Notes: generated by a model from the sequence alone, not told the origin. A stretch of 64,000 nt of DNA from Pseudomonadota bacterium (GCA_021849075.1 JAJZTH010000006.1:53122-117121); one strand, 5' to 3'; shown: positions 43,123 to 55,009, counted from the stretch's first letter. A program made the numbers and translations.

Positions 43123-43764
43123 TTATTCGGCGGGCGCCAGTGCAGGACGGGCGCGCAGGCCGCCGGTCGCGACGATGAAGTCGATGATTGCGTCCAGCCC
43201 GATCATGTCTTTGAGGTTCGTGAAGAGGAAGGGGCGCGTCCCGCGCATCTTCTTCGCGTCGCGGTCCATGACGCCCAGGTCCGCGCCGACCAGCGGGGCC
43301 AGGTCGATCTTGTTGATGATCAGAAGGTCCGACCGGGTGATGCCGGGTCCGCCCTTGCGCGGAATCTTGTCGCCCGCCGACACGTCGATCACATAGATTG
43401 TGATGTCGGCCAGTTCGGGGCTGAAGGTCGCGGCCAGATTGTCGCCGCCGCTTTCGATGAAGATGACTTCCAGGCCGGGGAATTTCCGGCTCATTTCATC
43501 GACGGCGGCCAGATTGATGCTGGCGTCCTCGCGAATGGCGGTGTGCGGGCATCCGCCGGTTTCCACGCCTATGATCCGTTCAGGCACCAAGGCACCGGAT
43601 CGGGTCAGAAATTCTGCATCTTCGCGCGTGTAGATGTCATTGGTGATGGCGGCGATATTGTAATGATCGCGCATCGCCTTGCACAGCCGGTCGGTCAGCG
43701 CGGTCTTGCCGGAGCCGACCGGGCCGCCGATGCCCACGCGCAGGGGGCCGTTATGGGAGGTCAT
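43123..43764 (-). CDS. ureG: Urease accessory GTPase UreG
   Basis: 213 residues. SIMIBI-class GTPase that drives nickel delivery to urease. P-loop [13 protein letters not shown] (residues 11-23), CPH metal motif in [19 protein letters not shown] near 65, [13 protein letters not shown] near 150 and a conserved [15 protein letters not shown] stretch. It overlaps ureF by 4 nt. Confidence 0.97.
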   Translation of the reverse strand: MTSHNGPLRVGIGGPVGSGKTALTDRLCKAMRDHYNIAAITNDIYTREDAEFLTRSGALVPERIIGVETGGCPHTAIREDASINLAAVDEMSRKFPGLEVIFIESGGDNLAATFSPELADITIYVIDVSAGDKIPRKGGPGITRSDLLIINKIDLAPLVGADLGVMDRDAKKMRGTRPFLFTNLKDMIGLDAIIDFIVATGGLRARPALAPAE

Positions 43765-44441
43765 GAGCGGAACAACCTTGTATAGAGGGTTTCATGGGCG
43801 AGGGAGGCAAGTTCCAGTTCGGGCGCGGCGGTGCCAAGATCGTCCAGCGATGTGACCAGCGCCTTCGCGGCGATCGGGGGAATGGCGTGAGACAGGGCGG
43901 CGAGCGCCAATTGCCCGTCAGTCTGGCCCAGCGGAACGAGGCGCACGCCCGCTGAAACCAGGTTCGCGGCCGTGGCGTGCAACCAGGCGTGCAGCGCGGG
44001 TTCCAGCGGAATGGCGTGGGCGGCGCAAGCCAGCGCCATGACGGCGGCATGCGCCATCGGCCGGTCCCCCCAGCGCGCGGCAAAGGCGTCCAGGTCGGCA
44101 TGCGGCCATGCCTTGCGCGTGACCGACAGGAAAGAACCGCCCTGCTGCCGGCTTTCCAGCGCCGTTTCGCTGCTGCCCCGGAATGCGCCGGCCAGTTCTG
44201 CAATATCGTCGAAGGCCGCACCATCGCCCGCCGCATGATAGGCATGGACGAACAGCACTGCGTCGACCCAGCCCCCACCGCGCGCCAGCACAGCCTCGAC
44301 ATAGGCGGCGACATGGGCGGCGGTGCGCACGCGCCCATCCTCCACCGCCGTTTCAAGGCCATGGCTGTAGGTGAAGCTCCCCACCGGATAGGAGGGGGAG
44401 GTCCAGGCCAGAAGGCGGTGGAAGGCGGCGTCAGCCAGCAT
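43761..44441 (-). CDS. ureF: Urease accessory protein UreF
   Basis: 226 residues. The N-terminal [27 protein letters not shown] segment is diagnostic for UreF, which bridges UreG and the UreD-urease complex. The start at 44441 is chosen; the frame continues upstream only because it reads through the His-coding tail of ureE out of frame. It overlaps the ureE end by 11 nt and ureG by 4 nt. Confidence 0.93.
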   Translation of the reverse strand: MLADAAFHRLLAWTSPSYPVGSFTYSHGLETAVEDGRVRTAAHVAAYVEAVLARGGGWVDAVLFVHAYHAAGDGAAFDDIAELAGAFRGSSETALESRQQGGSFLSVTRKAWPHADLDAFAARWGDRPMAHAAVMALACAAHAIPLEPALHAWLHATAANLVSAGVRLVPLGQTDGQLALAALSHAIPPIAAKALVTSLDDLGTAAPELELASLAHETLYTRLFRS

Positions 44442-44955
44442 GGTCGTGGTGATGATGGTCGTCGTCGTGGCCATGATGATGGCCATCACCATCATGCGCA
44501 TGGTCATGATGGTGATGATGCCCGCCACCCGAATAGGCTCCGCCTTCCGGTGTGAAGGGCGCTTCGATCTTCGTCACGGTCGCGCCCAGCCCCTCCAGCA
44601 TGGCATTGATGACATGATCATCGCGCAGGCGGATGGCGTGCGGGTGCAATTCGGCGGGCAGATGCCGGTTGCCGATATGCCAGGCGAGGCGGATCATCGT
44701 CGCCGGACTGTCTGCGGTGACTTCGACCAAAGCTTCGGGCGCGGCCAGCACTTCGACCAGCCGCCCGTCCGACAGTTGCAGCGCGTCGCCATGGTTAAGC
44801 ACCGTCGCGCGCGCCAGATCGAGCAGGAAAGCCGTTCCGTGATCGGCGGTATAATACCAGCGCCGCCGGTGCCGCGCATCATGGTCCAGCGTGATATGGT
44901 CGGCGGCCGGGCTGGACCAGTGACCGTGGGGGATGACTTCATGGACGGTCAGCAT
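44431..44955 (-). CDS. ureE: Urease accessory protein UreE with long His-rich tail
   Basis: 174 residues. Nickel metallochaperone. The N-terminal domain and the second domain (AWHIGNRHLPAELHPHAIRLRDDHVINAML) are typical, with HIGNRH as the conserved metal-site stretch. The C-terminus is a His/Asp-rich tail (HHHHHDHAHDGDGHHHGHDD and onward) of about 28 residues that can bind several nickel ions. ureF begins within its last codons. Confidence 0.95.
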   Translation of the reverse strand: MLTVHEVIPHGHWSSPAADHITLDHDARHRRRWYYTADHGTAFLLDLARATVLNHGDALQLSDGRLVEVLAAPEALVEVTADSPATMIRLAWHIGNRHLPAELHPHAIRLRDDHVINAMLEGLGATVTKIEAPFTPEGGAYSGGGHHHHHDHAHDGDGHHHGHDDDHHHHDHAG

Positions 44956-44968
44956 GTCGGGGCCTTCA

Positions 44969-46681
<1,713 letters not shown>

Positions 46682-46697
46682 GGCAGCACCTTTTCAT

Positions 46698-46735
46698 AAT
46701 TATGATGAATTTGGGGAAAGTCATTCATCATAATT
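46698..46735 (-). promoter_or_regulatory. AT-rich hairpin between ureB and ureC
   Basis: AATTATGATGAAT (46698-46710) and ATTCATCATAATT (46723-46735) form a perfect 13-bp stem with a 12-nt loop. It includes the ureB stop codon and lies 16 nt upstream of the ureC start, leaving the ureC ribosome-binding site free. It is strikingly AT-rich for this region. Confidence 0.75.
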
Positions 46736-47033
46736 CCCCCATCACATCGCCGCGAAAACCGATGACGACGCGCCCGCCCGCATAGGGGATCAGCTGCACA
46801 TCGCGGCTTTGGCCCGGTTCGAAGCGGACGGCGGTGCCCGATGGAATGTCGAGCCGATAACCGCGCGCCGCCGCCCGGTCGAACAGCAGCGCCGGATTGG
46901 TTTCGGCGAAATGATAATGGCTGCCCACCTGGATCGGCCGGTCGCCGCTATTGGCGACGGTGATGCTGATCGCTTCGCGCCCCGCGTTCAACAGGATGTC
47001 GCCGGCGGAGGGGATGATCTCGCCGGGGATCAC
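46728..47033 (-). CDS. ureB: Urease beta subunit
   Basis: 101 residues. [52 protein letters not shown] is the classic UreB core. Forms the (ABC)3 urease together with UreA and UreC. It overlaps ureA by 4 nt. The stop codon lies inside the hairpin arm at 46723-46735. Confidence 0.97.
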   Translation of the reverse strand: MIPGEIIPSAGDILLNAGREAISITVANSGDRPIQVGSHYHFAETNPALLFDRAAARGYRLDIPSGTAVRFEPGQSRDVQLIPYAGGRVVIGFRGDVMGEL

Positions 47034-47332
47034 CGAATCGGCCTGTGCACGGTGACGAGCTTGGTGCCGTCCGGGAAGGTCGCTTCGACCTGAATATCGT
47101 GGATCATTTCGGCCACCCCCTCCATCACCTGATCGCGCGTGATGACATGACCGCCACTGGCCATCAGCGCCGCGACCGACTGCCCGTCGCGCGCGCCCTC
47201 CACCACATGATCGGTGATCAGCGCAATCGCTTCGGGATGATTGAGCTTCACCCCGCGCTCCAGCCGTCGCCTGGCGACCATCGCCGCCATCGCGACCAGC
47301 AGCTTGTCCTTTTCCCGCCCCGTGAGATTCAT
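47030..47332 (-). CDS. ureA: Urease gamma subunit
   Basis: 100 residues. [39 protein letters not shown] and [11 protein letters not shown] at the end are diagnostic. Separate ureA and ureB genes are the usual bacterial layout. It follows ureD by 8 nt and overlaps ureB by 4 nt. Confidence 0.97.
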   Translation of the reverse strand: MNLTGREKDKLLVAMAAMVARRRLERGVKLNHPEAIALITDHVVEGARDGQSVAALMASGGHVITRDQVMEGVAEMIHDIQVEATFPDGTKLVTVHRPIR

Positions 47333-47340
47333 GGCGCCCC

Positions 47341-48198
47341 TTAATAGTAACAGATGGTCGGCATGGTTGGCGACAGGCCGAAGATCGCGGCGCGCAGAAC
47401 GCCGGCCGCGCGCATCACATCCTTACGCAGCGCCTGCGGATCGGCGGCCGTCAGGCGCAGGATCAGCAGGCCGTCAAAGCTGGTCGCGCCGGCCCCTGGC
47501 CCCTCGAACAGGCTGCGCGCCAGGTCGAGATAATCGCCGGCGTCCGAACCGGCATAGACGAGGGTCGCCACCGCCGTCGCATCGCCAAAGCCGAAAGGCG
47601 CGCGACCCTGCGCCGCGAAATCGCCATCGACATGCAGCGTGTCGGCCCAGACCAGCCGCCCGTCCCGCCGGATGCGCCAGGCGTCATGGATCAGGCCCTG
47701 CTGATAGGTTTCGCCCATCGCGCCGCGCCCCAGCACCAGCATTTCCATGGCCAGCATGCGCGCGTCGGGGGCCAGCTCCACCTCCAGCGTGCGGCGCATC
47801 GCGCTGCGGTCGAACAGGATCGCCTCCTGCGCCAGCCATTCGCAGGTTGCGCCCGCGCCGATGGCGATGCGCGTGTCGATGCGGGTCGGTTCATCGTCGG
47901 GCAGGGCGCGGTAGAGCTTTTCCGCCGCCTGCGGCACGATCGTCGCCGCCGCGCCGGGATCGACGATGATGTCGAGCGTCAGCCGGTCGCCGCCGGTCAG
48001 GCCGCCGCTGGTCGTCACGGTCACGGCCAGCGGAAAATCGCCATCGCGCCCATCCGGAAAGAGCAGCCGGGCTGGCGCAACCTGCATCATGTCGCGGATG
48101 CCGCGCGGGGAAAAGGCGACCATGGCGCGTCCGTCCACCCGCTGGTGCCGGGAGCGGGGTGGCACGATCATGGCGCTTTGAACGGTCATGGACGACAT
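47341..48198 (-). CDS. ureD: Urease accessory protein UreD
   Basis: 285 residues. UreD (UreH) is the scaffold of the urease activation complex. [42 protein letters not shown] and the later LGRGAMGE are family marks. First gene of ureDABCEFG. The start may be 48198 or 48189 (MTVQS); neither has a good ribosome-binding site, so this end is uncertain. Confidence 0.92.
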   Translation of the reverse strand: MSSMTVQSAMIVPPRSRHQRVDGRAMVAFSPRGIRDMMQVAPARLLFPDGRDGDFPLAVTVTTSGGLTGGDRLTLDIIVDPGAAATIVPQAAEKLYRALPDDEPTRIDTRIAIGAGATCEWLAQEAILFDRSAMRRTLEVELAPDARMLAMEMLVLGRGAMGETYQQGLIHDAWRIRRDGRLVWADTLHVDGDFAAQGRAPFGFGDATAVATLVYAGSDAGDYLDLARSLFEGPGAGATSFDGLLILRLTAADPQALRKDVMRAAGVLRAAIFGLSPTMPTICYY

Positions 48199-48299
48199 GT
48201 GGTTAGCGGCGGCAAGTCACGACATGGGGCATATGACGTATGGAACGAAAGGGCGGCCGGCATCCGCCAGCCCGCCCCGTCATTTCCTCGCGATGGCGC

Positions 48300-49793
48300 T
48301 CAGGTTCTGGGCCGGCGGCCGCCGCGCGCGAAATCGGGATCGATCTTCTCCGCCTTGCCTTCCTTGGCGGCTTTTTCGCCATAATAGGGCTGGCCATGTT
48401 CGGTGGTAAGCTCGGACAGATAGCCCGCCTGCGTGATGCCCTTGCGCCGCATTGCGACACCCGTCAGACAGGCGTGCATGATGGTGTTGGCGTTGAGCGC
48501 GCTGCGATAGGTCGGGTCCAGCACTGGGGCGAGTTCGACGATTTCGAAACCGACCAGTTCATTTTCCGCGCAGAGCCGTCGCACGATCGGTATCGCTTCG
48601 CGCATCGTCAGGCCGCCCGCGACCGGCGTGCCGGTGCCGGGGATGAAGGCGGGGTCCAGCACGTCGACGTCGAAGGAGACGTAGAGTTTCTTGCCGCTTT
48701 CGCGCGCTTCCTTGAGCGCCCGCTCCATCACCGCCTGCCAGCCGCTTTTTTCGACTTCCGGCATGGCATGATAGCGCACGCCATTGTCGCGCATCCATTC
48801 AAAGCCTTCCTTGCCGGGCCAGGAGCCGCGCAGGCCGACCTGAATATAATTCTTCCCCTGCACATGGCCTTCCTTGACCGCGCGATAGACCGGGGCGCCA
48901 TGGGTGATGAAATGGACGCCGCCCTTGCCCGCATCATAGTGGGAATCGAAATGGACGACGCCGAAGCTGCCCTTGCCATGGACGTCGGCCAGGCCCGCGA
49001 CATCGGCATATTCCAGGCTATGGTCGCCGCCGACGATGAAGGGGATGGCGCCGGTCTTGGCGATTTCCGCGACCCGTTCGCGCACATGCTGCACGCTGCG
49101 TTCGGTGCTCATATTGTCGATGGCGATGTCGCCATAATCGACGATGTTCAGTTCCTTGTCGGGATCGATCATCGTGTACATGTCGACCCCGCCCGCGCCA
49201 TATTGGTTGCGCATGGCCGACGGGCCGCCCTTCGCCCCGCGATAGCCCGACCCCATGTCCAGCGGCGCGCCGACGATCGCGACGTCGACCTTCCCGGCGA
49301 TCAGGTCTTCGGGATAGATGGCGACCGGCGCGCCAGCAAAGGTGGCGATGCCCCCGGCATACATGCCCGCGCCCCGACCATGCGCGTAATAGCTGAGTTC
49401 AATCGGCCCGGGCTCGCGCTTGGCCTCCAGCCCCTGCGGCCGGCGCAGCTTCCAGCCGTTGAAATTCTCATTCTCCGTATCGAGCGGGATCGCCGCCATG
49501 TCGGTCTTCGGATTGAACTTGGCCGCTTCGACCGCCGCCATAGCGCCGTCGATATAAGCGGCGATCTCCTGCGGCGTCTTGGTCGTCAGGCGCGCGAACA
49601 GCTTGTCATAGGAGCCGGCGAACATTTCGGCCGGGTCCGACGTCAGGAAATCGCGCTGCGCTTTGGTCAGGCCCTTGATCTTGGCTTCCAGCGCCGGGGG
49701 GATGGCCGGTTTGTCATTCTGCGCGACCACCGCCGCCGACGAAATGACCGTCGCACAGAGCAAAATGCCCAACATTCCCTGTTTCAATCGCAT
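48300..49793 (-). CDS. Exported agmatinase-family ureohydrolase
   Basis: 497 residues. A signal peptide (MRLKQGMLGILLCATVISSA, cleavage after VVAQ or nearby) is followed by a helical N-terminal extension of about 90 residues and a complete arginase/agmatinase fold. Manganese ligands are intact: GGDHSLEY (His258), HFDSHYDAG (Asp283, His285, Asp287) and VSFDVDVLDPAF (Asp375, Asp377). It would split a guanidino substrate (agmatine, guanidinobutyrate or similar) into urea and an amine in the periplasm. It sits 101 nt upstream of ureD, same strand, so it may feed urease. The specificity is not certain. Confidence 0.85.
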   Translation of the reverse strand: MRLKQGMLGILLCATVISSAAVVAQNDKPAIPPALEAKIKGLTKAQRDFLTSDPAEMFAGSYDKLFARLTTKTPQEIAAYIDGAMAAVEAAKFNPKTDMAAIPLDTENENFNGWKLRRPQGLEAKREPGPIELSYYAHGRGAGMYAGGIATFAGAPVAIYPEDLIAGKVDVAIVGAPLDMGSGYRGAKGGPSAMRNQYGAGGVDMYTMIDPDKELNIVDYGDIAIDNMSTERSVQHVRERVAEIAKTGAIPFIVGGDHSLEYADVAGLADVHGKGSFGVVHFDSHYDAGKGGVHFITHGAPVYRAVKEGHVQGKNYIQVGLRGSWPGKEGFEWMRDNGVRYHAMPEVEKSGWQAVMERALKEARESGKKLYVSFDVDVLDPAFIPGTGTPVAGGLTMREAIPIVRRLCAENELVGFEIVELAPVLDPTYRSALNANTIMHACLTGVAMRRKGITQAGYLSELTTEHGQPYYGEKAAKEGKAEKIDPDFARGGRRPRT

Positions 49794-50146
49794 TGCCGCC
49801 CCCTTCAGGTCCCCGTTCCGTGCGCGGAAAATGCTGGGCGGCGGATGATGCGCCAATGGGGCGATTGACGTAGCCTGCCCGGCAACGGCCCGGACCCCGT
49901 TTGCGGAATCCGGGCCGGAGCAGGCGTCTATGGGAGAGGTGTTTTATACGCCTGCTGCAAAGGCGGCGCGCGCCGCCTCAGGGCATCCTGCGAACGACCC
50001 CGCATCTGACATAGTGGGAAGGCGCGACAAGGCCCTACGTCAAACACCCCATCCAGCGCTTTGCGTCAAAGCGGTAGCGCGATGGTGAAGGCATCGGGGG
50101 TGGGCCATCGGGGGATGAACATCGTGCAAAAGGCAATGGCCGCTTC
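49794..50146. other. Intergenic region between divergent agmatinase and MauD-like genes
   Basis: 353 bp with no credible gene. It holds an imperfect GGCCCGG hairpin near 49888-49917, a GCAGGCGT/ACGCCTGC inverted pair (49920-49927 and 49948-49955), and an 18-bp perfect palindrome AGGCGGCGCGCGCCGCCT at 49961-49978. It should contain both divergent promoters; no clear -35/-10 pair is seen. Confidence 0.6.
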
Positions 50147-50728
50147 GTGCTGATCGCGTCTCTGTTTTTCCTGTGGATCGCCGTTATCCTGCTGGGCGTG
50201 GCCGTAGTCGCGCTGGCGCGGCAGGTGCGCCTGTTGCAGGATCGCGCCGCACCGGCTGCATCCCATAGCGCGCCCGGCGGGGCGAGCGGCGTTGCGCCGA
50301 TCACGAGCGCGCCGACCTTGGCCGGCGACATGCTGACCATCGGCGGGCAAAGCGCGGACGGCAGGGCGCTGCTGCTGCTGTTCATCCGCCCCGGTTGCGC
50401 CGCCAGCCGATCCGCCATTCGCGACGCGCTTGCTCTGACCGACCGCAAGCGGTTGCGGCTGCTGTTTCTGGGCGAAGGGCGGGCGGAAGATTATGGCGAC
50501 CTGCTGCGTCAGCACCGCATCCGCGACACCGACATCATCCTGAACGACGATGTGTTGCGCGACTATCGGATTGCCGATCGGCCGTCGGCGGCGCTGATCG
50601 ACGGGCGCGGGCGGTTGCTGGCGCGCGGCGTGGTGGGGGCACGCGAGCAGCTGGACGCCCTGCTGCTCCATGTCCAGCCGCGCGTGCTGGAGGCCGACGA
50701 CACGGATATCGTTACGCCGCTGCATTGA
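50147..50728 (+). CDS. MauD-like membrane-anchored thioredoxin-fold protein
   Basis: 193 residues. One N-terminal transmembrane helix (IASLFFLWIAVILLGVAVVALARQVRLLQDR) as in MauD, then a peroxiredoxin/thioredoxin-like domain. The redox motif is reduced to a single cysteine (FIRPGCAASRS), where MauD has CPxC. It ends with a RPSAALIDGRGRLLARGVV strand typical of the fold. The GTG at 50147 is the only start found. No methylamine dehydrogenase gene is nearby, so its partner is likely the downstream molybdenum hydroxylase or is unlinked. Confidence 0.7.
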   Translation: MLIASLFFLWIAVILLGVAVVALARQVRLLQDRAAPAASHSAPGGASGVAPITSAPTLAGDMLTIGGQSADGRALLLLFIRPGCAASRSAIRDALALTDRKRLRLLFLGEGRAEDYGDLLRQHRIRDTDIILNDDVLRDYRIADRPSAALIDGRGRLLARGVVGAREQLDALLLHVQPRVLEADDTDIVTPLH

Positions 50729-50791
50729 TCAGGCTGGACAGCCGCGTGCGGATCGGCATGGATTGACGATATAAAAAGCAGGGACAGACAG

Positions 50792-51262
50792 ATGGCGATC
50801 AGCTTCACGGTGAATGGCGAAAAGCGACAGGTCGATGGCGATCCGGCCAAGCCCCTGCTCTGGGTGCTGCGCGAGGATCTGGACATGGTCGGCACCAAAT
50901 TCGGCTGTGGCGCGGGTCTGTGCGGCGCGTGCACCGTGCATCTGGGCGGGGAGGCCGTGCGGTCCTGCCAGACGCCGCTGGGCGATGTGAACGGCATGGC
51001 CGTCACCACGATCGAAGGCGTACAGACGGGCGAAGCGGGCAAACGCATCGCCGCCGCCTGGGTGAAGCATGACGTGCCCCAATGCGGCTATTGCCAGGCC
51101 GGCCAGATCATGAGCGCGACCGCGCTGCTCGCCACCACGCCCAAGCCCAGCGATGAGGAGATTGACGCGGCGATGATGGGCAATCTTTGCCGATGCTCCA
51201 CCTATGTCCGCATTCGCGCCGCCATCAAGGATGCGGCCGGTATCGTGGAGGCCAAGGCATGA
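50792..51262 (+). CDS. iorA: Isoquinoline 1-oxidoreductase-type 2Fe-2S subunit
   Basis: 156 residues, small iron-sulfur subunit of a molybdenum hydroxylase. The plant-type cluster is [15 protein letters not shown] with its fourth Cys in RSCQTPL; the second cluster is [10 protein letters not shown] and [10 protein letters not shown]. The family passes electrons from the Mo site to an acceptor. Its stop overlaps the large-subunit start by 4 nt. Substrate in this genome is unknown; such enzymes oxidise N-heterocycles or aldehydes. Confidence 0.88.
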   Translation: MAISFTVNGEKRQVDGDPAKPLLWVLREDLDMVGTKFGCGAGLCGACTVHLGGEAVRSCQTPLGDVNGMAVTTIEGVQTGEAGKRIAAAWVKHDVPQCGYCQAGQIMSATALLATTPKPSDEEIDAAMMGNLCRCSTYVRIRAAIKDAAGIVEAKA

Positions 51263-53442
51263 GCGCGGCGATCCTCTCGCGTCGGGGCTTCATCTCCGCC
51301 TCGCTGCTGGCGGGCGGCGGGCTGCTGTTCGACGTCGCCATGCCGATCGCCCGCGCGGCGGACGGCGCACCAGTCATCCTGACCGCCTTCATCCGCATCC
51401 TGCCCGACAATCGCGTCATTATCGGCGCGAAAAATGCGGAGATCGGACAGGGGGCGAAGACCATGCTGCCGATGATGATCGCCGAGGAACTGGATGTCGA
51501 CTGGAGTCAGGTCACGGTCGAGCAGACCCATGCCGACCAGAAGATATTCGGCGGGCAAGGGGCGGGCGGCAGCCGCACCACGCCGCGCGAATGGCTGCCC
51601 ACGCGGCAGGCAGGCGCGGCCGCCCGCGCGATGCTGGTTGCGGCCGCTGCGCAATCATGGGGCGTCGCGCCCGACACGCTCAAGACGGGTAGCGGCACAG
51701 TCACGGACCCCGCATCGGGCAAATCGGCAAGCTACGCTGCGCTTGCCGCCGCCGCGGCTAAACTCCCTGCGCCCGACCCTGCGACGCTGAAACTCAAGGA
51801 CCCGGCCAGTTTTCGCATCATCGGACAGTCGGTCGTCGGTGTCGATACGCCTGCGATCGTCGCCGGCAAGCCGCTGTTTGGCATCGATTTCAAACTGCCG
51901 AACATGCTCTATGCCGTACTGGAAACCTGCCCGGCCCATGGCGGCCTCTATAAATCGGCCAATCTGGACGCGGTGAAGGCGCTGCCCGGCGTCGCCCATG
52001 TGCTGACGGTCAAGGGCGACGGCACGCCCGAATCCGGTTTTGACGGCGTCGCCATCCTGTCCAAAAGCTGGTGGACCGCCAATCAGGCGCGCGAAACGCT
52101 GAAGGTCGACTGGGATGTCAGCGCCGTCAGCGGCTTTTCGACCGAAGGCTATGCTGCGCAGGCCGCCGAGAAGCGCAAGGGCAAGGCCGATGGAGATATC
52201 GCCCGCACTGGTGACGTCGATGCGGCCTTCGCCGCAGCGGCAAAGACGGTCAGTGCTGATTATGATTATCCCTTCCTAGCGCATGGTACGTTGGAACCGC
52301 AAAACTGCACCGCTTTGTTCAAGGATGGCGCGGTCGAGATCTGGGTGCCGACCCAGAATCCGGAAAGCGGCCGCGCGCTGGTGGCCAAGGCGCTGAACCT
52401 GCCGCCCGAGAAGGTGCGCATCAATTTCACCCGCATTGGCGGCGGTTTCGGCCGGCGGCTGATGAACGATTATATGGTGCAGGCGGCCGCCATCGCGGCG
52501 CAGGTGCCGGGCGTTCCGGTCAAGCTGTTGTGGAACCGGCAGCAGGATATGCAGCGCGACTTCTACCGCCCGGCCGGCTGGCATGGCTTCCGCGCGGCGC
52601 TGGATAAGGGCGGCAAACTCACCGCCTTCCATGATCATTTCATCACCTTCGGTAAGGACGGCAAGCCGGTGCGTTCGGCCGAATTGCAGGCCAGCGAACT
52701 GCCCGCGGGCCTGATCGACAATGTGTTGCTGGAACAAAGTTTCCTGGCCACCAACATGCCGACGGGCTGGCTGCGCGCGCCCGGATCGAACGCGCTGGCC
52801 TTTGTCTATCAGGCGTTTCTGGACGAAGTCGCGCAGGCGGCTGGTAAGGATTTGCCGACGCTTATGCTGGAGATGCTAGGTGATCCCAGAGAATTGGCGC
52901 GTGGTTCCAATGCGCCGCCTTTCGTCACTGAACGGGCGAAGGGCGTGATCCGCAAGGCGGTCGCCATGGGCGGCTGGGCGGACCGCAAGTCGCTGCCCAA
53001 GGGCACGGGCAAGGGCTTCGCCTTCTACTATAGTCATATGGGCTATTTCGCCGAAGTGCTGGAGGTGGCGATCGTCGATGGCATGCCAAAGGTGAAGACG
53101 GTCTGGGTCGCGGGCGATGTCGGCAGCCAGATCATCAACCCCATCAACGCGCGGCATCAGGCGCAGGGATCGGTGATCGAAGGGCTGGGGCAGGCGCTGG
53201 CCGGGCAACAGATTACGCAGGTCGCCGGTGCGGTGGAGCAGACTAATTATGACACCCATCCGTTCCTGCGCATCAATGACGCGCCGGAGATCATCGTCGA
53301 GTTTGTGAAGACGAACTATTCGCCCACCGGCCTTGGCGAACCGGCCCTGCCGCCGGTCATCCCTGCGCTGGTGAACGCCATTCACGCCGCCACCGGAAAA
53401 CGCATCCGCACCCTGCCTATCACGGCGGAGATGCTCGCTTGA
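51259..53442 (+). CDS. iorB: Molybdopterin-binding subunit of an IorB-like hydroxylase, Tat-exported
   Basis: 727 residues. The N-terminus has a Tat signal ([19 protein letters not shown]), so the enzyme is expected in the periplasm. Xanthine-dehydrogenase-type Mo-binding segments: [61 protein letters not shown] and [14 protein letters not shown] near the end (with the catalytic Glu). No FAD subunit is present, as in IorAB-type enzymes, which use cytochrome or quinone acceptors. The start at 51259 overlaps iorA by 4 nt. Confidence 0.87.
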   Translation: MSAAILSRRGFISASLLAGGGLLFDVAMPIARAADGAPVILTAFIRILPDNRVIIGAKNAEIGQGAKTMLPMMIAEELDVDWSQVTVEQTHADQKIFGGQGAGGSRTTPREWLPTRQAGAAARAMLVAAAAQSWGVAPDTLKTGSGTVTDPASGKSASYAALAAAAAKLPAPDPATLKLKDPASFRIIGQSVVGVDTPAIVAGKPLFGIDFKLPNMLYAVLETCPAHGGLYKSANLDAVKALPGVAHVLTVKGDGTPESGFDGVAILSKSWWTANQARETLKVDWDVSAVSGFSTEGYAAQAAEKRKGKADGDIARTGDVDAAFAAAAKTVSADYDYPFLAHGTLEPQNCTALFKDGAVEIWVPTQNPESGRALVAKALNLPPEKVRINFTRIGGGFGRRLMNDYMVQAAAIAAQVPGVPVKLLWNRQQDMQRDFYRPAGWHGFRAALDKGGKLTAFHDHFITFGKDGKPVRSAELQASELPAGLIDNVLLEQSFLATNMPTGWLRAPGSNALAFVYQAFLDEVAQAAGKDLPTLMLEMLGDPRELARGSNAPPFVTERAKGVIRKAVAMGGWADRKSLPKGTGKGFAFYYSHMGYFAEVLEVAIVDGMPKVKTVWVAGDVGSQIINPINARHQAQGSVIEGLGQALAGQQITQVAGAVEQTNYDTHPFLRINDAPEIIVEFVKTNYSPTGLGEPALPPVIPALVNAIHAATGKRIRTLPITAEMLA

Positions 53443-53523
53443 CGGGAGGCCGCTGTCCCATAGCGGGGCAGCGGCGGATTTGGGCGGTTGGCGCGAGCGT
53501 GGTCCGGGCCTATCGTTCCGGAC

Positions 53524-54462
53524 ATGCGCATATTCTCCACCATCCTGCTCGCCTCCGCCGCCATCGCCACGACGGCTGTGGCGCAGGGGGACGGGGCGCC
53601 CTTCACCGTTGCGGAAACCGGGCAGGGCTTCGCCTCGATTGGTGACGCGCTCGCCGCGATCGGCGATCGGCGTGGCACGGTGATCGTGGCGCCGGGCACC
53701 TATCATCAGTGCGGCGTGCAGCAGGGCGGCGACGTCACCATCCGCGCCGCAACGCCCGGCACCGTGATCTTTGACGGCGTACCGTGCGAAGGGAAAGGCG
53801 CGCTGGTGCTGCGCGGCCGGGCCAGCACGGTTGAAGGCATCATCTTCCAGAATATCCGCGTGCCCGACGGCAATGGTGCGGGCATTCGCCTGGAAAGCGG
53901 CAATCTGACCGTGCGCAACAGCCTGTTCCGCAATAGCGAGGAAGGCATATTGACCGGCGATTATGATGGCGGGCAGGTGGCGATCGACAAATCGACCTTT
54001 CGCCATCTGGGCCGATGTGATCGCGATCTCGATTGCGCGCATGGCGTCTATATCGGTCGGCTCGCCAGCCTGTCCGTCACCAACAGCCGCTTCGATCAGG
54101 GCGATGGCGGCCATTATCTGAAAACCCGAACAGCGCGCGTCGCCATCAGCGGCAACAGTTTCGACGATAGCGGCGGCAAGCTGACCAACTATATGATCGA
54201 CCTGTCCAATGGGGCGACGGGTACGATCAGCGGCAATGAAATGGTGCAGGGCAAGGACAAGGATAACTGGTCCGCCTTCATCACCGTCGCGCCGGAGGGG
54301 CGCGAACATTCGAGCGCAGGGCTGGTGATCGAAGGCAACAAGGCGGGCTTTGTGCCGGGACTGGAGCGCGGCTCCACGTTCGTCGCCAATTTTACCGACG
54401 ATCCGGTGAGGATCGGCGCGAACGAATTGGCGCCGTCCATGAAGGTCAAGGATCGGCGCTGA
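53524..54462 (+). CDS. Secreted right-handed parallel beta-helix protein
   Basis: 312 residues. The signal peptide MRIFSTILLASAAIATTAVAQ is clear. The remainder is built of short repeated beta-helix coils such as VEGIIFQNIRVPDGNGAGIRLESGNLTVRNSLFRNSEEGI and GDGGHYLKTRTARVAISGNSF, typical of pectate-lyase-like or PbH1 repeat proteins. It contains CDRDLDCAHGVYIG with two Cys. No catalytic signature for lyase is recognised. The start at 53524 is 81 nt after iorB. Confidence 0.8.
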   Translation: MRIFSTILLASAAIATTAVAQGDGAPFTVAETGQGFASIGDALAAIGDRRGTVIVAPGTYHQCGVQQGGDVTIRAATPGTVIFDGVPCEGKGALVLRGRASTVEGIIFQNIRVPDGNGAGIRLESGNLTVRNSLFRNSEEGILTGDYDGGQVAIDKSTFRHLGRCDRDLDCAHGVYIGRLASLSVTNSRFDQGDGGHYLKTRTARVAISGNSFDDSGGKLTNYMIDLSNGATGTISGNEMVQGKDKDNWSAFITVAPEGREHSSAGLVIEGNKAGFVPGLERGSTFVANFTDDPVRIGANELAPSMKVKDRR

Positions 54463-54493
54463 CTTGGCCGATCCGACCTGATAGGATCGGCCC

Positions 54494-54688
54494 ATGCGAA
54501 CCACTTATGACAGCGCGACCGTGCGCCTCTATCATCTGGGCGATGATGGGGCGGCCATGACCATCATGTATGGCCCTTTGAGCCAGGCGCTGCATGTCGC
54601 CGAACAACAGCCCGCAGAGGTGCAGGACGGCCTGTTCCTGGCGACGGACAATGATGTCGTCGCCTATCTGGACCTGATCGAAGGCTGA
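54494..54688 (+). CDS. Small conserved hypothetical protein
   Basis: 64 residues, acidic and soluble (MRTTYDSATVRLYHLGDDGAAMTIMYG and DNDVVAYLDLIEG). I recall similar short proteins in sphingomonads but no function. It follows the beta-helix gene by 31 nt. Confidence 0.6.
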   Translation: MRTTYDSATVRLYHLGDDGAAMTIMYGPLSQALHVAEQQPAEVQDGLFLATDNDVVAYLDLIEG

Positions 54689-54945
54689 TTTCCATGGGAA
54701 GCCACCGGGTGGGGGATGCGCGGCGGGGTGCCGCCTGCATCCCCCGGTAGTTGAACGGTGGGAATGTCGATCATGACGCAATCGGCATGCCAGTTTGGCG
54801 TTTGGACGGCAAAGGGCTGCATGCAAAGGTTAACGCCGCTGCGCGCCTGATCGATAGTGTCAAAAATTCCGACGATTTTGATCATGAAGGCGGAAATGCA
54901 GCAGCGGGCAAAAGCCATTCGGGCCGGCGTTGCGAACCAGCATTG

Positions 54946-54980
54946 ACTACATTCGTAATCGATGCGACTACATCTGTAGT
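54946..54980. promoter_or_regulatory. Two BlaI/MecI-type operators upstream of blaI
   Basis: ACTACATTCGTAAT (54946-54959) is an imperfect dyad and ACTACATCTGTAGT (54967-54980) is a perfect one; their starts are 21 bp apart, two helical turns. The TACA/TGTA core is that of BlaI and MecI sites. A TTGACT -35-like element (54943-54948) overlaps the first site. The rest of the 321-bp gap before it (54689-54942) shows no gene. Confidence 0.75.
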
Positions 54981-55009
54981 TGTTAAACGATCGAGTCGGG
55001 TGTGGACAA

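Noticed and set aside
44442-44528. UreF start 29 codons upstream
   Set aside because: Those codons read the ureE His-tail DNA in another frame (Ile/Met/Thr-rich) and do not belong to UreF.
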